Positions 1 to 7,741 of a stretch of DNA of 64,000 bases are shown here, one piece after another (the stretch's first letter is position 1; each line of letters opens with the position of its first letter). The DNA comes from an uncultured Flavobacterium sp. (GTDB lineage Bacteria; Bacteroidota; Bacteroidia; Flavobacteriales; Flavobacteriaceae): contig NZ_CALTYA010000003.1 in NCBI RefSeq assembly GCF_943913405.1, positions 159,836 to 223,835 of the forward strand. Direction: 5' to 3'. A model generated the notes under the pieces. The model was not told where the DNA came from and did not search any database. It worked only from the letters and a program-made list of their open reading frames with translations. The translations under genes and the position numbers were made by a program.

Positions 1-256
1 TATTTGACAAAGCGGTATAGTCTGTGGTAACCTTTCCTGATATATTGTGTACTGCGGGATTGACATTTAATTCTAATTTATGATAGGTGACATCATAGTT
101 AGAAGTATTTGGGTTTGATCGAAAGTTGATTTTCTTTAAAGCTGCTTTTCTTTCCTTTTTGGCAATTCTGTCGATATTGCTTTCTTCTGTTTGTGAAAAT
201 ACAAGTGAAGATGAAAGAATTACTAACAGGGCTGAAAAAAGATGTTTTATTGCCAT
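1..256 (-). CDS. Secreted M1-family-like metallopeptidase, N-terminal part (cut by window edge)
   Basis: The first 85 codons of a gene that continues beyond the left edge. Residues 1-22 are a signal peptide ending VFSQ. The next stretch is Lys-rich, followed by SNYDVTYHKLELNVNP and ISGKVTTDYTAL. This resembles the first beta-sheet domain of secreted M1 (aminopeptidase N family) zinc peptidases in Flavobacteria. The catalytic HExxH region lies outside the window, so activity cannot be confirmed. The ATG at 254-256 is the only start that gives a complete signal peptide. A TAGCTTTG box (minus strand, 295-302) lies about 40 nt upstream. The family call rests on the N-terminal pattern alone; the secretion call is firmer. 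Confidence 0.6.
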   Translation of the reverse strand, partial: MAIKHLFSALLVILSSSLVFSQTEESNIDRIAKKERKAALKKINFRSNPNTSNYDVTYHKLELNVNPAVHNISGKVTTDYTALSN

Positions 257-294
257 TATAATTTATGTATATAATTAACTCTTTCGAAGAATAT

Positions 295-302
295 CAAAGC
301 TA
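295..302 (-). promoter_or_regulatory. -7 box of the M1-like peptidase gene
   Basis: Minus-strand TAGCTTTG matches the Bacteroidota sigma-A -7 consensus TAnnTTTG and lies 39 nt before the ATG. I see no correctly spaced -33 TTG, so support is moderate. Confidence 0.4.
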
Positions 303-530
303 AACAAAACTACAATTATTTTTTAAATTACGTTCGCATGAATCTATTGATGCAATTATTTTGAGACGGTATTTAATTTGTTCTTAGTCAAAACAAATTG
401 GAAGTGTTTTTTATGATTATAAAATGCTATTGTCTATATAGGCATTTTATGAATCAAGAAGCATTAGAGAATTACAAATCTGTAATGGAAGAATTGGCAA
501 TAATTCTTGTGAAATAGTAGGAATTTCTAT

Positions 531-562
531 AAAACAAAAAATCCTGATATTTCTATCAGGAT
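531..562 (-). terminator. Rho-independent terminator of tRNA-Asn
   Basis: A perfect 9-bp stem, ATCCTGATA/TATCAGGAT with a 4-nt loop, is followed on the minus strand by TTTTTGTTTT. It begins 9 nt after the tRNA 3' end. Confidence 0.8.
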
Positions 563-570
563 TAATTTTG

Positions 571-644
571 CTCCCCCTCTTGGGCTCGAACCAAGGACCC
601 TCTGATTAACAGTCAGATGCTCTAACCAACTGAGCTAAGGAGGA
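571..644 (-). tRNA. tRNA-Asn(GTT)
   Basis: A complete 74-nt cloverleaf reads on the minus strand. The acceptor stem is TCCTCCT/AGGGGGA with one G-T pair. The anticodon loop CTGTTAA gives anticodon GTT. The T-arm is CTTGG-TTCGAGC-CCAAG and the discriminator base is G. The 3' CCA is not encoded (CAA follows) and must be added by CCA-adding enzyme. It is a stand-alone gene with a strong promoter upstream and a terminator downstream. Confidence 0.95.
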
Positions 645-668
645 AGGCGTTTGCCTTGTAAAGCGGTG

Positions 669-699
669 CAAAGATAGGGCTATATTTGATTTCTGCAAA
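669..699 (-). promoter_or_regulatory. Consensus sigma-A promoter of tRNA-Asn
   Basis: Minus strand: TTTG (-33, 696-699), a 19-nt spacer after TTG, then TATCTTTG (-7, 669-676). Both boxes fit the Bacteroidota consensus TTTG-N17-23-TAnnTTTG, and the distance places transcription start a little upstream of the mature tRNA. It is the best-formed promoter in the window. Confidence 0.75.
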
Positions 700-729
700 T
701 AAATTTGAAAAAAATTTTCATTTTTTTTT

Positions 730-2073
730 CTACTTCACAATCGCCTTGTAAATATCGTTTCCATTGGCAAATAAAACCAGCGCTATAAGTATAAAGAAAC
801 CAATTACTTGTGCGCGCTCCATGAATTTTTCGCTCGGTTTTCTTCTTGAAATAATTTCGAATAATAAAAACATTACGTGGCCTCCATCAAGGGCAGGAAT
901 CGGCAATAAGTTCATTACGCCAAGCATAATTGACAACAATGCGGTGATGTTCCAAAAGGCGAACCAGCTCCATTGTTCTGGAAAAATATTGAAAATTGCG
1001 AAAAATCCGCCCACTTCTTTATACGCTCCAGTCTTTGGATTGAAGATCGTTTTCAATTGCTGTCCGTAGCCTACAACTTTGTCTTTCCCCATTTCAATTC
1101 CGATTGGAAACGATTCGAAAAAGCCATATTTGTGCTTGCTGATTTTATATAATCCTAATTTTTCTAGATTGTCTGCCTGAAGACGCGTTGCAAAAGCAAT
1201 TCCAAGCTTCGCGCTGTCATTAAATTTAACCGTTGACTGAATCTCTTCATTGTCTCTTTTGATGGTCACAGGAACTGTTTTTCCTTTAAAGCTGTCAAAT
1301 TGAGCGATCGCTTCGTCTGCATAGCGAATCGGCTGTCCGTTGATGCTCGTGATAATGTCTTTGGCTTTTAAATTTTTAGCGTTTGCAGAACCATCTTCTA
1401 CGCCAATCACAATAAAAGGAATTCTCATTTCAACAGAACTGCGTCTTCCTGAATTGCTGATTTGGTTTACGATATCGACAGGCAATTTGATCGTTTCCTG
1501 TTTTCCGTTTCTGTCTACTACAATTTCTTCTGCCATATAAATATCGCTTGCGAAATCGCTGAAACGTTCTCTTTGAACGCCATTTATCGAAAGAATCTTG
1601 TCTCCGTTTTTGATTCCGGCTTTTTCTAGCGCTGGATTTGTTACCCAGATTCCATCTTTCAATTCGCTGTTTGCTACGTAAGTTTCTCCGTAGTAAAAAG
1701 CAATTCCGATATAGATAATAAAGGCTAAGATGAAATTCACAGTTACACCGCCAAGCATGATGATCAAACGTTGCCAAGCTGGTTTTGAACGGAATTCCCA
1801 AGGCTGAGGCGGCAAAGCCATCTGCTCTTTATCCATGCTTTCGTCAATCATTCCGGCAATTTTCACGTAGCCTCCAAGCGGCAACCATCCAATTCCATAT
1901 TCTGTTTCACCGATTTTTTTCTTTAGAAGAGAAAATTTGACATCAAAGAAAAGATAGAATTTCTCTACTCTGGTCTTGAATAATTTGGCAGGGATAAAAT
2001 GTCCTAATTCGTGCAGTACAATCAATAAAGATAAACTCAACAAAAACTGTGAGAGCTTAATAACTATTTCCAT
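730..2073 (-). CDS. rseP: RseP-type site-2 protease (M50)
   Basis: Inner-membrane zinc metalloprotease that cuts within transmembrane helices; in E. coli it cleaves the anti-sigma factor RseA. 447 residues, normal for the family. The first membrane helix carries HELGH at 21-25 (two zinc ligands and catalytic Glu). LDGGH near 395-399 in a C-terminal helix supplies the third ligand. Two PDZ-like domains lie between about 125 and 300, seen as KNGDKILSINGV and AKDIITSINGQP. The ATG at 2073 has a good promoter just upstream. The gene stands alone, with tRNA-Asn following on the same strand. No anti-sigma factor gene is near, so its substrate here is unknown. Confidence 0.93.
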   Translation of the reverse strand: MEIVIKLSQFLLSLSLLIVLHELGHFIPAKLFKTRVEKFYLFFDVKFSLLKKKIGETEYGIGWLPLGGYVKIAGMIDESMDKEQMALPPQPWEFRSKPAWQRLIIMLGGVTVNFILAFIIYIGIAFYYGETYVANSELKDGIWVTNPALEKAGIKNGDKILSINGVQRERFSDFASDIYMAEEIVVDRNGKQETIKLPVDIVNQISNSGRRSSVEMRIPFIVIGVEDGSANAKNLKAKDIITSINGQPIRYADEAIAQFDSFKGKTVPVTIKRDNEEIQSTVKFNDSAKLGIAFATRLQADNLEKLGLYKISKHKYGFFESFPIGIEMGKDKVVGYGQQLKTIFNPKTGAYKEVGGFFAIFNIFPEQWSWFAFWNITALLSIMLGVMNLLPIPALDGGHVMFLLFEIISRRKPSEKFMERAQVIGFFILIALVLFANGNDIYKAIVK

Positions 2074-2102
2074 TTTTTAGTTTTAGATTCAATAATTCCG
2101 AA

Positions 2103-2131
2103 CAAAAATAGTGTTTTCTATTTACTTACAA
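2103..2131 (-). promoter_or_regulatory. Promoter of rseP
   Basis: Minus strand TTG (2129-2131), an 18-nt spacer and TATTTTTG (2103-2110) fit the TTG/TAnnTTTG pattern. The box lies about 30 nt before the start codon. Confidence 0.6.
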
Positions 2132-2283
2132 TTATATTCTGAATTTTTCGCTATTTTAAAAGTTTGTTAATAATCAAAATGAGCATCTCACTTAATTATT
2201 TGTGCCTTAACTTTACTTTTTCAAACGAATTTTTATTCTTACTTCAATGGTTTAAAAGCCATTTTCTTTAAAAACAGTACATT

Positions 2284-3348
2284 ATGTCTTCAAAATTATT
2301 TTCCATATTTCAGATAAAAAGCATTATCCTGAAAAATCGCATCGTCATTTCTCCGATGTGCCAATATTCTGCCAAAGACGGATTTGCAAACGACTGGCAT
2401 CTGGTTCATCTCGGAAGCCGTGCCAGTGGAGGCGCTTCCTTAATTATTCAAGAAGCAACTTCGGTTTCTCCCGAAGCCAGAATTTCTCCGGAAGATTTAG
2501 GAATCTGGAGCGACGAACACATTGAAAAATTAAAAAACATCACGAATTTTATAACCGAACATCATTGCGTTCCCGGAATCCAATTGGCGCACGCCGGAAG
2601 AAAAGCAAGCGTCACTTCGCCTTGGCAAGGCAACAGAAAATTGTCAAAAGAAGAAGGCGGGTGGGAAACTTTTGCCCCAAGCGCCATCGGTTATCACGAC
2701 AATGAACACACGACAGCTTTAGACAAAATCGGAATCGAAAAAGTAATTTCAGATTTCAAATCGGCTACAAAAAGAGCAGTTCAAGCGGGTTACAAAGTCT
2801 TGGAACTTCACGGAGCGCACGGCTATTTGTTGCACCAATTTCTTTCGCCTTTGTCCAATAAAAGAACCGACGAATATGGCGGAAGCTTCGAAAACAGAAT
2901 CCGTTTTACGTTAGAAATTTTAGAAGCTGTTCAGCAAGAATGGCCAAATGATTTGCCTTTATTCGTAAGGATTTCTGCGACAGATTGGGCTGACGGAGGC
3001 TGGAATATCGAAGAATCCATAAAACTTTCCGAAATTTTAAAACATAAAGGAGTTGATTTGATAGATGTTTCTTCTGGCGGATTGGTTTCACACCAAAAAA
3101 TTCCGGTTGAACCAGGATACCAAGTGCCATTTGCAGAAAAAATAAGAAAAGAAACAAAAATGTGCACCGGCGCCGTCGGATTAATCACCGAAGCAAAACA
3201 AGCGGAATCCATTGTATCCGAAGAAAAAGCAGATTTAGTTTTCTTCGCCAGAGAATCATTACGCGACCCAAATTTAGCCTTGACTTTCGCCAGAGAATTA
3301 GGAGTAGATGTGCAATGGCCAAATCAATACGATAGAGCGAAAAAATAG
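2284..3348 (+). CDS. NADH:flavin oxidoreductase, Old Yellow Enzyme family (YqjM/NamA-like)
   Basis: FMN enzyme of the OYE family, expected to reduce activated C=C bonds of enones using NAD(P)H in the cytoplasm. 354 residues in a single TIM-barrel. Visible family marks are SPMCQYSA near residue 25 (the Cys typical of the thermophilic-like YqjM group), QLAHAGRKAS near 100, ELHGAHGYLLHQFLSP near 178, KRTDEYGGS after it, and the C-terminal FMN-phosphate region CTGAVGLI and FFARESLRDPNL. It starts a plus-strand run of four oxidoreductases, each separated by repeat-rich spacers, so co-transcription is uncertain. The natural substrate is not predictable. Confidence 0.9.
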   Translation: MSSKLFSIFQIKSIILKNRIVISPMCQYSAKDGFANDWHLVHLGSRASGGASLIIQEATSVSPEARISPEDLGIWSDEHIEKLKNITNFITEHHCVPGIQLAHAGRKASVTSPWQGNRKLSKEEGGWETFAPSAIGYHDNEHTTALDKIGIEKVISDFKSATKRAVQAGYKVLELHGAHGYLLHQFLSPLSNKRTDEYGGSFENRIRFTLEILEAVQQEWPNDLPLFVRISATDWADGGWNIEESIKLSEILKHKGVDLIDVSSGGLVSHQKIPVEPGYQVPFAEKIRKETKMCTGAVGLITEAKQAESIVSEEKADLVFFARESLRDPNLALTFARELGVDVQWPNQYDRAKK

Positions 3349-3470
3349 TTTCAAAGTTCCAAAGTTTCAAAGTTCCAAAGCAAAACCAACTTTGCCTCTT
3401 AGCGCCTTTGCGACAAAACTTCCAAAACTTTGCGAAAAACTTTGCGCCCTTTGCATTAAAACCAAACAAT
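3349..3470 (+). repeat. Short CTTTG/CAAAG-type tandem repeat spacer
   Basis: The spacer is built from reiterated units: CAAAGTTC and CAAAGTTT occur in alternation at 3352-3380, then CTTTGCG-type units recur at 3391-3455. Similar low-complexity spacers precede murF-alr (about 30854-30905), the ferredoxin reductase gene (60812-60845) and nifU (61301-61345). It has no coding potential. Confidence 0.7.
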
Positions 3471-4511
3471 ATGAAAAAAATAAAAACATCCCTTCTTTCC
3501 TACGGAATGTCCGGAAAAGTTTTCCACGCGCCATTCCTAGATTTACACGAAGGATTCGAATTAATCGGTTCCTGGGAAAGAAGCAAAAAATTAATACAAG
3601 AAGATTATCCATACACAAAAAGCTACAATTCCATCGAAGAACTGCTTCAAGACGATTTAGATTTAGTCATAGTTACTACGCCAGTCGGAACCCATTTTGA
3701 ATATGCCAAACAAGCACTTTTAGCCAATAAAAACGTCTTGGTAGAAAAAGCATTTACCACAACAGTCGCCGAAGCCGAGGAATTAAAAAATCTAGCCAAA
3801 GAAAAAAATCTGAAGTTAACCGTTTTCCAAAATAGAAGATGGGACAGCGATTTCAAGACCGTAAAACAGATTTTAGACAAAGATATTTTAGGAGAAATCG
3901 TTGAAGCAGAAATTCATTTTGACAGATATAATCCAAATTTAAGTCCGAAACAGCATAAAGAAACCGCCAATTCAGGAGCAGGAATTTTAAAGGATTTGGG
4001 CCCGCATATAATCGACCAAGCCTTGACTTTATTCGGATTTCCAGAAGCTTTGACCGCCGATATCAGAATTACCAGAGACCATTCTTTAGTAGATGATAAT
4101 TTTGATATTTTACTATATTATCCGCGCTTCCGCGTAAGATTGAAAGCCGGATTCTTCGTCAGGGAAATGCTGCCTTCGTATGTTTTACACGGAAAAAAAG
4201 GCACGTTCTTGAAAGACAGAGGCGACGTTCAGGAAGACGAATTGAAATTAGGAAAAAAACCGAATAGGGACAATTGGGGGATCGAACCAGATTACAAGCA
4301 AGGATTGCTTCACACTGAAGTCAACAGCGTTGTGATCAGAGAGCTCGTTCCAACATTACACGGAAATTATTTCGAGTTTTTTGACGGATTATACGAAGCA
4401 ATTACAAATGATAAAGCCGAACCTGTAACCGCCGAAGATGGAGAAAACGTGATGCGAATTATTGAAGCTTCGATTAAAAGTAATGAAGAGAAAAAATTAA
4501 TTGAATTTTAA
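3471..4511 (+). CDS. Gfo/Idh/MocA family oxidoreductase
   Basis: NAD(P)-dependent oxidoreductase of the Gfo/Idh/MocA superfamily, usually acting on sugars, inositols or related polyols. 346 residues. The N-terminal Rossmann domain starts KTSLLSYGMSGKVFHAPFL. VEKAFTTTVAEAEEL gives the family EKP-like motif, here with Ala in place of Pro. The C-terminal half, from about 120, is the alpha/beta substrate domain with DLGPHIIDQAL holding the usual catalytic-site Asp/His pattern. I chose the ATG at 3471 because the longer frame (from 3408) would translate the repeat spacer. An aldo/keto reductase follows after a palindromic repeat. The substrate is unknown. Confidence 0.87.
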   Translation: MKKIKTSLLSYGMSGKVFHAPFLDLHEGFELIGSWERSKKLIQEDYPYTKSYNSIEELLQDDLDLVIVTTPVGTHFEYAKQALLANKNVLVEKAFTTTVAEAEELKNLAKEKNLKLTVFQNRRWDSDFKTVKQILDKDILGEIVEAEIHFDRYNPNLSPKQHKETANSGAGILKDLGPHIIDQALTLFGFPEALTADIRITRDHSLVDDNFDILLYYPRFRVRLKAGFFVREMLPSYVLHGKKGTFLKDRGDVQEDELKLGKKPNRDNWGIEPDYKQGLLHTEVNSVVIRELVPTLHGNYFEFFDGLYEAITNDKAEPVTAEDGENVMRIIEASIKSNEEKKLIEF

Positions 4512-4594
4512 AACACAGATTTCACAGATTTTCACAGATTCTATAAAACATAAATTTTGAAATTTAATTTGTGCTAATCTGTGAAATCTGTGTT
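4512..4594. repeat. CACAGATT palindromic intergenic repeat, copy 1
   Basis: A perfect 19-bp inverted repeat, AACACAGATTTCACAGATT (4512-4530) against its complement at 4576-4594. The left arm is itself a tandem of CACAGATT units. It begins at the stop codon of the upstream gene and ends 14 nt before the next start. Confidence 0.85.
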
Positions 4595-4608
4595 CAAATA
4601 AAAAAACA

Positions 4609-5559
4609 ATGGAAAAAAGACAATTAGGAAACACCGATTTACAAATCTATCCAATCGCTTTCGGAGGAAACGTTTTTGGCTGGACACTAGACGAAAAAAA
4701 ATCATTCGAAATCTTAAACGGTTTTACCGATGTCGGATTTAATTTTATTGACACCGCAGATGTTTATTCACGCTGGAAACCTGGAAATTCAGGCGGAGAA
4801 TCAGAGAAGATCATCGGAAAATGGCTAAAAGAAAAGAAAAACCGCCACGATATTATCCTGACCACAAAAGTAGGTTCTGATATGGGCGACGGCAAAAAAG
4901 GCTTGAAGAAAAAATATATTTTGCAAGCTGTGGAAGATTCCTTGAAACGATTAAAAACTGATTATTTAGATTTATATCAAACTCATTTCGACGATGAATC
5001 CACGCCAGTTTTAGAGACTTTGGAAGCATATGATCAACTGGTAAAAGATGGCAAAATCCGCTGGATCGGAACTTCAAATATGTCGCCAGAAAGAATAAAA
5101 GAATCTTTAGAAACCAGTGCTGAAAAAGGACTTCCCAGTTATGAAACCTTGCAACCGCATTATAATTTATACGCAAGAGAAAAATACGAAAGCCAATATG
5201 AAACATTAGCATTAGGGCATGGTTTAGGAGTTTTTACTTATTTCTCCCTTGAAAGCGGTTTCTTGACTGGAAAATACAGAACAAAAGAAGACCTGAAGAA
5301 AAGTCCGCGTGGAGGTGATATGGATAAGTATTTTGACGAAAGAGGGCTGAAAATCTTAGATGCTTTGGATGAGATTGCAAAACAAAACAACACGACTCCG
5401 GCATCGGTTGCCTTGGCTTGGCTGATTCAAAGGCCGTCAGTAACCGCGCCAATTGTGAGTGCTACAAGCTTGAGCCAATTAGATGCCATCATCCAAGCGC
5501 CCGAACTAAATTTAGATTCTGATGCGATTCGATTTTTAACGTCTCAAAGCGCTTGGTAA
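4609..5559 (+). CDS. Aldo/keto reductase
   Basis: NAD(P)H-dependent reductase of the aldo/keto reductase superfamily (TIM barrel). 316 residues. The catalytic tetrad is visible: Asp and Tyr in DTADVYSRW (about 48-56), Lys in LTTKVGSDM (about 83), His in DLYQTHFDD (about 122). The C-terminal NADP-binding stretch is SVALAWLIQRPSVTAPIVSA. The sequence most resembles the YajO/IolS-like group with general aldehyde or ketone substrates. It lies between two copies of the CACAGATT palindrome. The physiological substrate cannot be told from sequence. Confidence 0.9.
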   Translation: MEKRQLGNTDLQIYPIAFGGNVFGWTLDEKKSFEILNGFTDVGFNFIDTADVYSRWKPGNSGGESEKIIGKWLKEKKNRHDIILTTKVGSDMGDGKKGLKKKYILQAVEDSLKRLKTDYLDLYQTHFDDESTPVLETLEAYDQLVKDGKIRWIGTSNMSPERIKESLETSAEKGLPSYETLQPHYNLYAREKYESQYETLALGHGLGVFTYFSLESGFLTGKYRTKEDLKKSPRGGDMDKYFDERGLKILDALDEIAKQNNTTPASVALAWLIQRPSVTAPIVSATSLSQLDAIIQAPELNLDSDAIRFLTSQSAW

Positions 5560-5580
5560 AATTGATTTACAAAAAATAAC

Positions 5581-5658
5581 AACACAGATTTCACAGATTC
5601 ACACAGATTAGAAAATTACTTAAAAAATAAATCTGTGAAAATTTGTGAAATCTGTGTT
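5581..5658. repeat. CACAGATT palindromic intergenic repeat, copy 2
   Basis: The left arm at 5581-5599 is identical to the left arm of copy 1. The right arm at 5640-5658 matches its complement with one change. The centre differs entirely from copy 1, as expected of a hairpin with a free loop. Confidence 0.85.
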
Positions 5659-5671
5659 TAAAATAAAAAAA

Positions 5672-6646
5672 ATGAAAGTATTTATCACTAGAATAATCCC
5701 CGAAGCAGGACTAAAACTTTTCCGTGAAGCCGGAATTGAAGTCACCCAATGGGAAGAAAAAAGAGAATTAACGCAAGAAGAATTAATCGAAAATTGCAAG
5801 AAAGTTGATGCATTGCTAATTGCCGGAAGAGGCAATATTGATGCAGAATTTTTAAACGAATGCAAACACTTGAAAGTAATTTCATTATTTGCCACAGGTT
5901 ATGACAATGTAGATATTGCCGAAGCCACAAAATTAAAAATCCCGATTGGCCACACACCAGATGTTTTGAGCAAAGCCACGGCAGACATTGCTTTTTTATT
6001 AATGCAAAATGTAGCTAGAAAAACCTTTTTTCACCACAAAAGAATCATCAACGATGACTGGAAATTCTTTGAGCCATTGGCTAATATAGGTCAAGATTTA
6101 CAAGGAAAAACACTCGGAATCTTAGGTCTCGGAAAAATTGGATATGAAATGGCCAGAGCTTCCAAAGGGGCTTTTGAAATGAATATAATCTATCATAACA
6201 GAAGCAATAATACAGAAGCCGAAGAAAAACTCGGGGCCAGAAAAGTTTCTTTTGAAGAATTGCTCGTACAAAGCGATGTGATTTCGGTTCATGCCAATCT
6301 TACGGATGAAACCAAAGATTTGTTCAACAAGGAAGCTTTTGAAAAAATGAAACCGAATGCGATTTTCGTAAACACAGCGCGCGGACCAATGCACAATGAA
6401 AAAGATTTGTTAGAAGCCTTGCAAAACAAAACGATTTGGGGTGCAGGATTAGACGTTACAAATCCAGAGCCTATGGATAAAGACAACGTGCTTTTGAATA
6501 TGCCTAACGTTGCTGTTTTGCCACATATCGGTTCGTCAACGCAAGAAACGCGCAATGAAATGGCAATACTTTCTGCTAAAAATGTTATTGCAGGAATCAA
6601 AGGTGAACGGCTTCCAAAAATAGTCAATCCTGAAATATACGAATAG
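5672..6646 (+). CDS. D-2-hydroxyacid dehydrogenase (glyoxylate/hydroxypyruvate reductase type)
   Basis: NAD(P)-dependent dehydrogenase that interconverts 2-oxoacids and D-2-hydroxyacids. 324 residues. The N-terminal substrate-binding part is followed by the NAD motif TLGILGLGKIGYEMA (GxGxxG, about 146-160). The active-site Arg is in NTARGPMHNE, the Glu in GAGLDVTNPEPMD, and the His in PHIGSSTQETR. The pattern fits GRHPR/D-glycerate dehydrogenases best; PdxB or SerA are less likely because no C-terminal ACT domain is present. The ATG at 5672 is preferred over an upstream in-frame codon at 5645 that sits in the palindromic repeat. A terminator follows. Confidence 0.88.
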   Translation: MKVFITRIIPEAGLKLFREAGIEVTQWEEKRELTQEELIENCKKVDALLIAGRGNIDAEFLNECKHLKVISLFATGYDNVDIAEATKLKIPIGHTPDVLSKATADIAFLLMQNVARKTFFHHKRIINDDWKFFEPLANIGQDLQGKTLGILGLGKIGYEMARASKGAFEMNIIYHNRSNNTEAEEKLGARKVSFEELLVQSDVISVHANLTDETKDLFNKEAFEKMKPNAIFVNTARGPMHNEKDLLEALQNKTIWGAGLDVTNPEPMDKDNVLLNMPNVAVLPHIGSSTQETRNEMAILSAKNVIAGIKGERLPKIVNPEIYE

Positions 6647-6675
6647 TAATATTTTTTAATAAAGATATTTTTTGT

Positions 6676-6712
6676 AAAGCGGTATTATTGAGATAAATAC
6701 CGCTTTATTTTT
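6676..6712 (+). terminator. Rho-independent terminator after the hydroxyacid dehydrogenase
   Basis: A perfect 11-bp stem, AAAGCGGTATT/AATACCGCTTT, is followed by ATTTTTATG; it begins 30 nt after the stop codon. Confidence 0.8.
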
Positions 6713-6813
6713 ATGATTTATTTAGTAAATGATCTTGTAATTATGGTTTTCGTAAATTGAACTATAATTTACTAAATTCAATATTTAAAATCACTATATT
6801 AACTTTTTTTTAA

Positions 6814-6821
6814 TAAATTTG
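6814..6821 (+). promoter_or_regulatory. -7 box of the T9SS adhesin-like gene
   Basis: TAAATTTG fits TAnnTTTG and lies 31 nt before the start codon. No -33 element is evident. Confidence 0.4.
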
Positions 6822-6852
6822 ATTATAAATTAACATTTAAAATCGAATAAAT

Positions 6853-7674
6853 ATGAAAAAAAACTACTTTTTTAGTTCTGTTGTAAAAAAAATAGGATTT
6901 GCCTTTTTTCTACTGACTGCTTCATTTTTGAATGCTCAAATAACTGTTTTTCCTTGGGTTGAAACATTTGAAGATAACTCGCCTAGTCGAGCGGACTGGA
7001 CTCAAATTTATGAAGTGAACACAATGTCATGGAATTTTGTTACAACTCCAACGACAGGGGGAAGCGGTGTAACTGCTTATGAAGGAACAAAATTTGCAAA
7101 TTATCGTGCAGATTCTCACAATTTTGACAAGACGAAATTAGTGAGTCCGGTATTGAATCTTTCAAGTTTGTCTTCTCCAAAAATTAGCTTCTATTATAGA
7201 AATCCTTATTGGAATCCTGATCAAAACTGGTTGCGTATTTTCTTTAGGCTTTCTGCTAGCGATCCGTGGGTTCAGCTTTTAGAATTTCATTCAAATATTA
7301 CGAGTTGGACTTCTTCTGGAGATATTTTTATTCCCAATACTGCTTATCAAATTGCAATTGAATGTGAAACAGATTATGGTTATTCTACAACTGTTGATGC
7401 ATTTTCTATTGCTGAAGGAGCGCTTAGTGTAGATAAAAACGAGAAATTGTCATTTAAATATTATCCAAATCCGGCAGAGAACGTGTTGCATTTTTCAAGC
7501 AACGAATTGGTTCGTCAAGTTGAGGTTTATAATTTGCTAGGACAAAAAGTTTTTGAAACAAAAGTTAATGAAAATCAAGGCCAGTTGGATGTTTCTAGCC
7601 TGACAAGAGGCAATTATATAATTCAAGTAACGGCAGATACAGGAACGCAAGCCTTCAAATTTGTAAAAAAATAG
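6853..7674 (+). CDS. Secreted adhesin-like protein with T9SS sorting domain
   Basis: 273 residues. A signal peptide ends near 28 (SFLNAQ). The middle, about 30-190, resembles a cleaved-adhesin/choice-of-anchor J jelly-roll module, with the opening WVETFEDNSPSRADW and the strand SPKISFYYRNP. Residues about 200-273 are a type A T9SS C-terminal domain: YYPNPAENVLHF, VYNLLGQKVF, the motif LTRGNYIIQV and a basic end KFVKK. The protein should therefore cross the outer membrane by the type IX system and be attached or released at the surface. Flanking genes give no clue to its ligand. It lies alone between two terminators. Confidence 0.8.
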   Translation: MKKNYFFSSVVKKIGFAFFLLTASFLNAQITVFPWVETFEDNSPSRADWTQIYEVNTMSWNFVTTPTTGGSGVTAYEGTKFANYRADSHNFDKTKLVSPVLNLSSLSSPKISFYYRNPYWNPDQNWLRIFFRLSASDPWVQLLEFHSNITSWTSSGDIFIPNTAYQIAIECETDYGYSTTVDAFSIAEGALSVDKNEKLSFKYYPNPAENVLHFSSNELVRQVEVYNLLGQKVFETKVNENQGQLDVSSLTRGNYIIQVTADTGTQAFKFVKK

Positions 7675-7694
7675 TTTAATTAATTGTTGCAATG

Positions 7695-7727
7695 AAAAAT
7701 CCCCCAAGAATTTCTTGAGGGATTTTT
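7695..7727. terminator. Bidirectional terminator between convergent genes
   Basis: The stem AAAAATCCC/GGGATTTTT plus CAAGAA/TTCTTG with one mismatch has A/T tracts on both sides. It serves the adhesin-like gene and the S9 peptidase gene. Confidence 0.8.
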
Positions 7728-7741
7728 TTATTTAGAAAAAT

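Larger units (their letters stand above)
257..570. other. Gene-free stretch between the peptidase gene and tRNA-Asn
   Basis: AT-rich and without a convincing gene. It holds the promoter box above, a short hairpin with arms ATAAAATGC (419-427) and GCATTTTAT (442-450) that lacks a T-tract, a 22-codon open frame starting at 449 without recognisable features, and the tRNA terminator at the right end. Nothing else is visible. Confidence 0.6.

Noticed and set aside
449..517. A 22-codon open frame in the first gene-free stretch
   Set aside because: No homologous pattern, no promoter box, and such short frames are expected by chance.
3408..3470. Longer N-terminus of the Gfo/Idh/MocA protein
   Set aside because: It would translate the repeat spacer (Phe/Asn/Ala-rich) ahead of the Rossmann fold.
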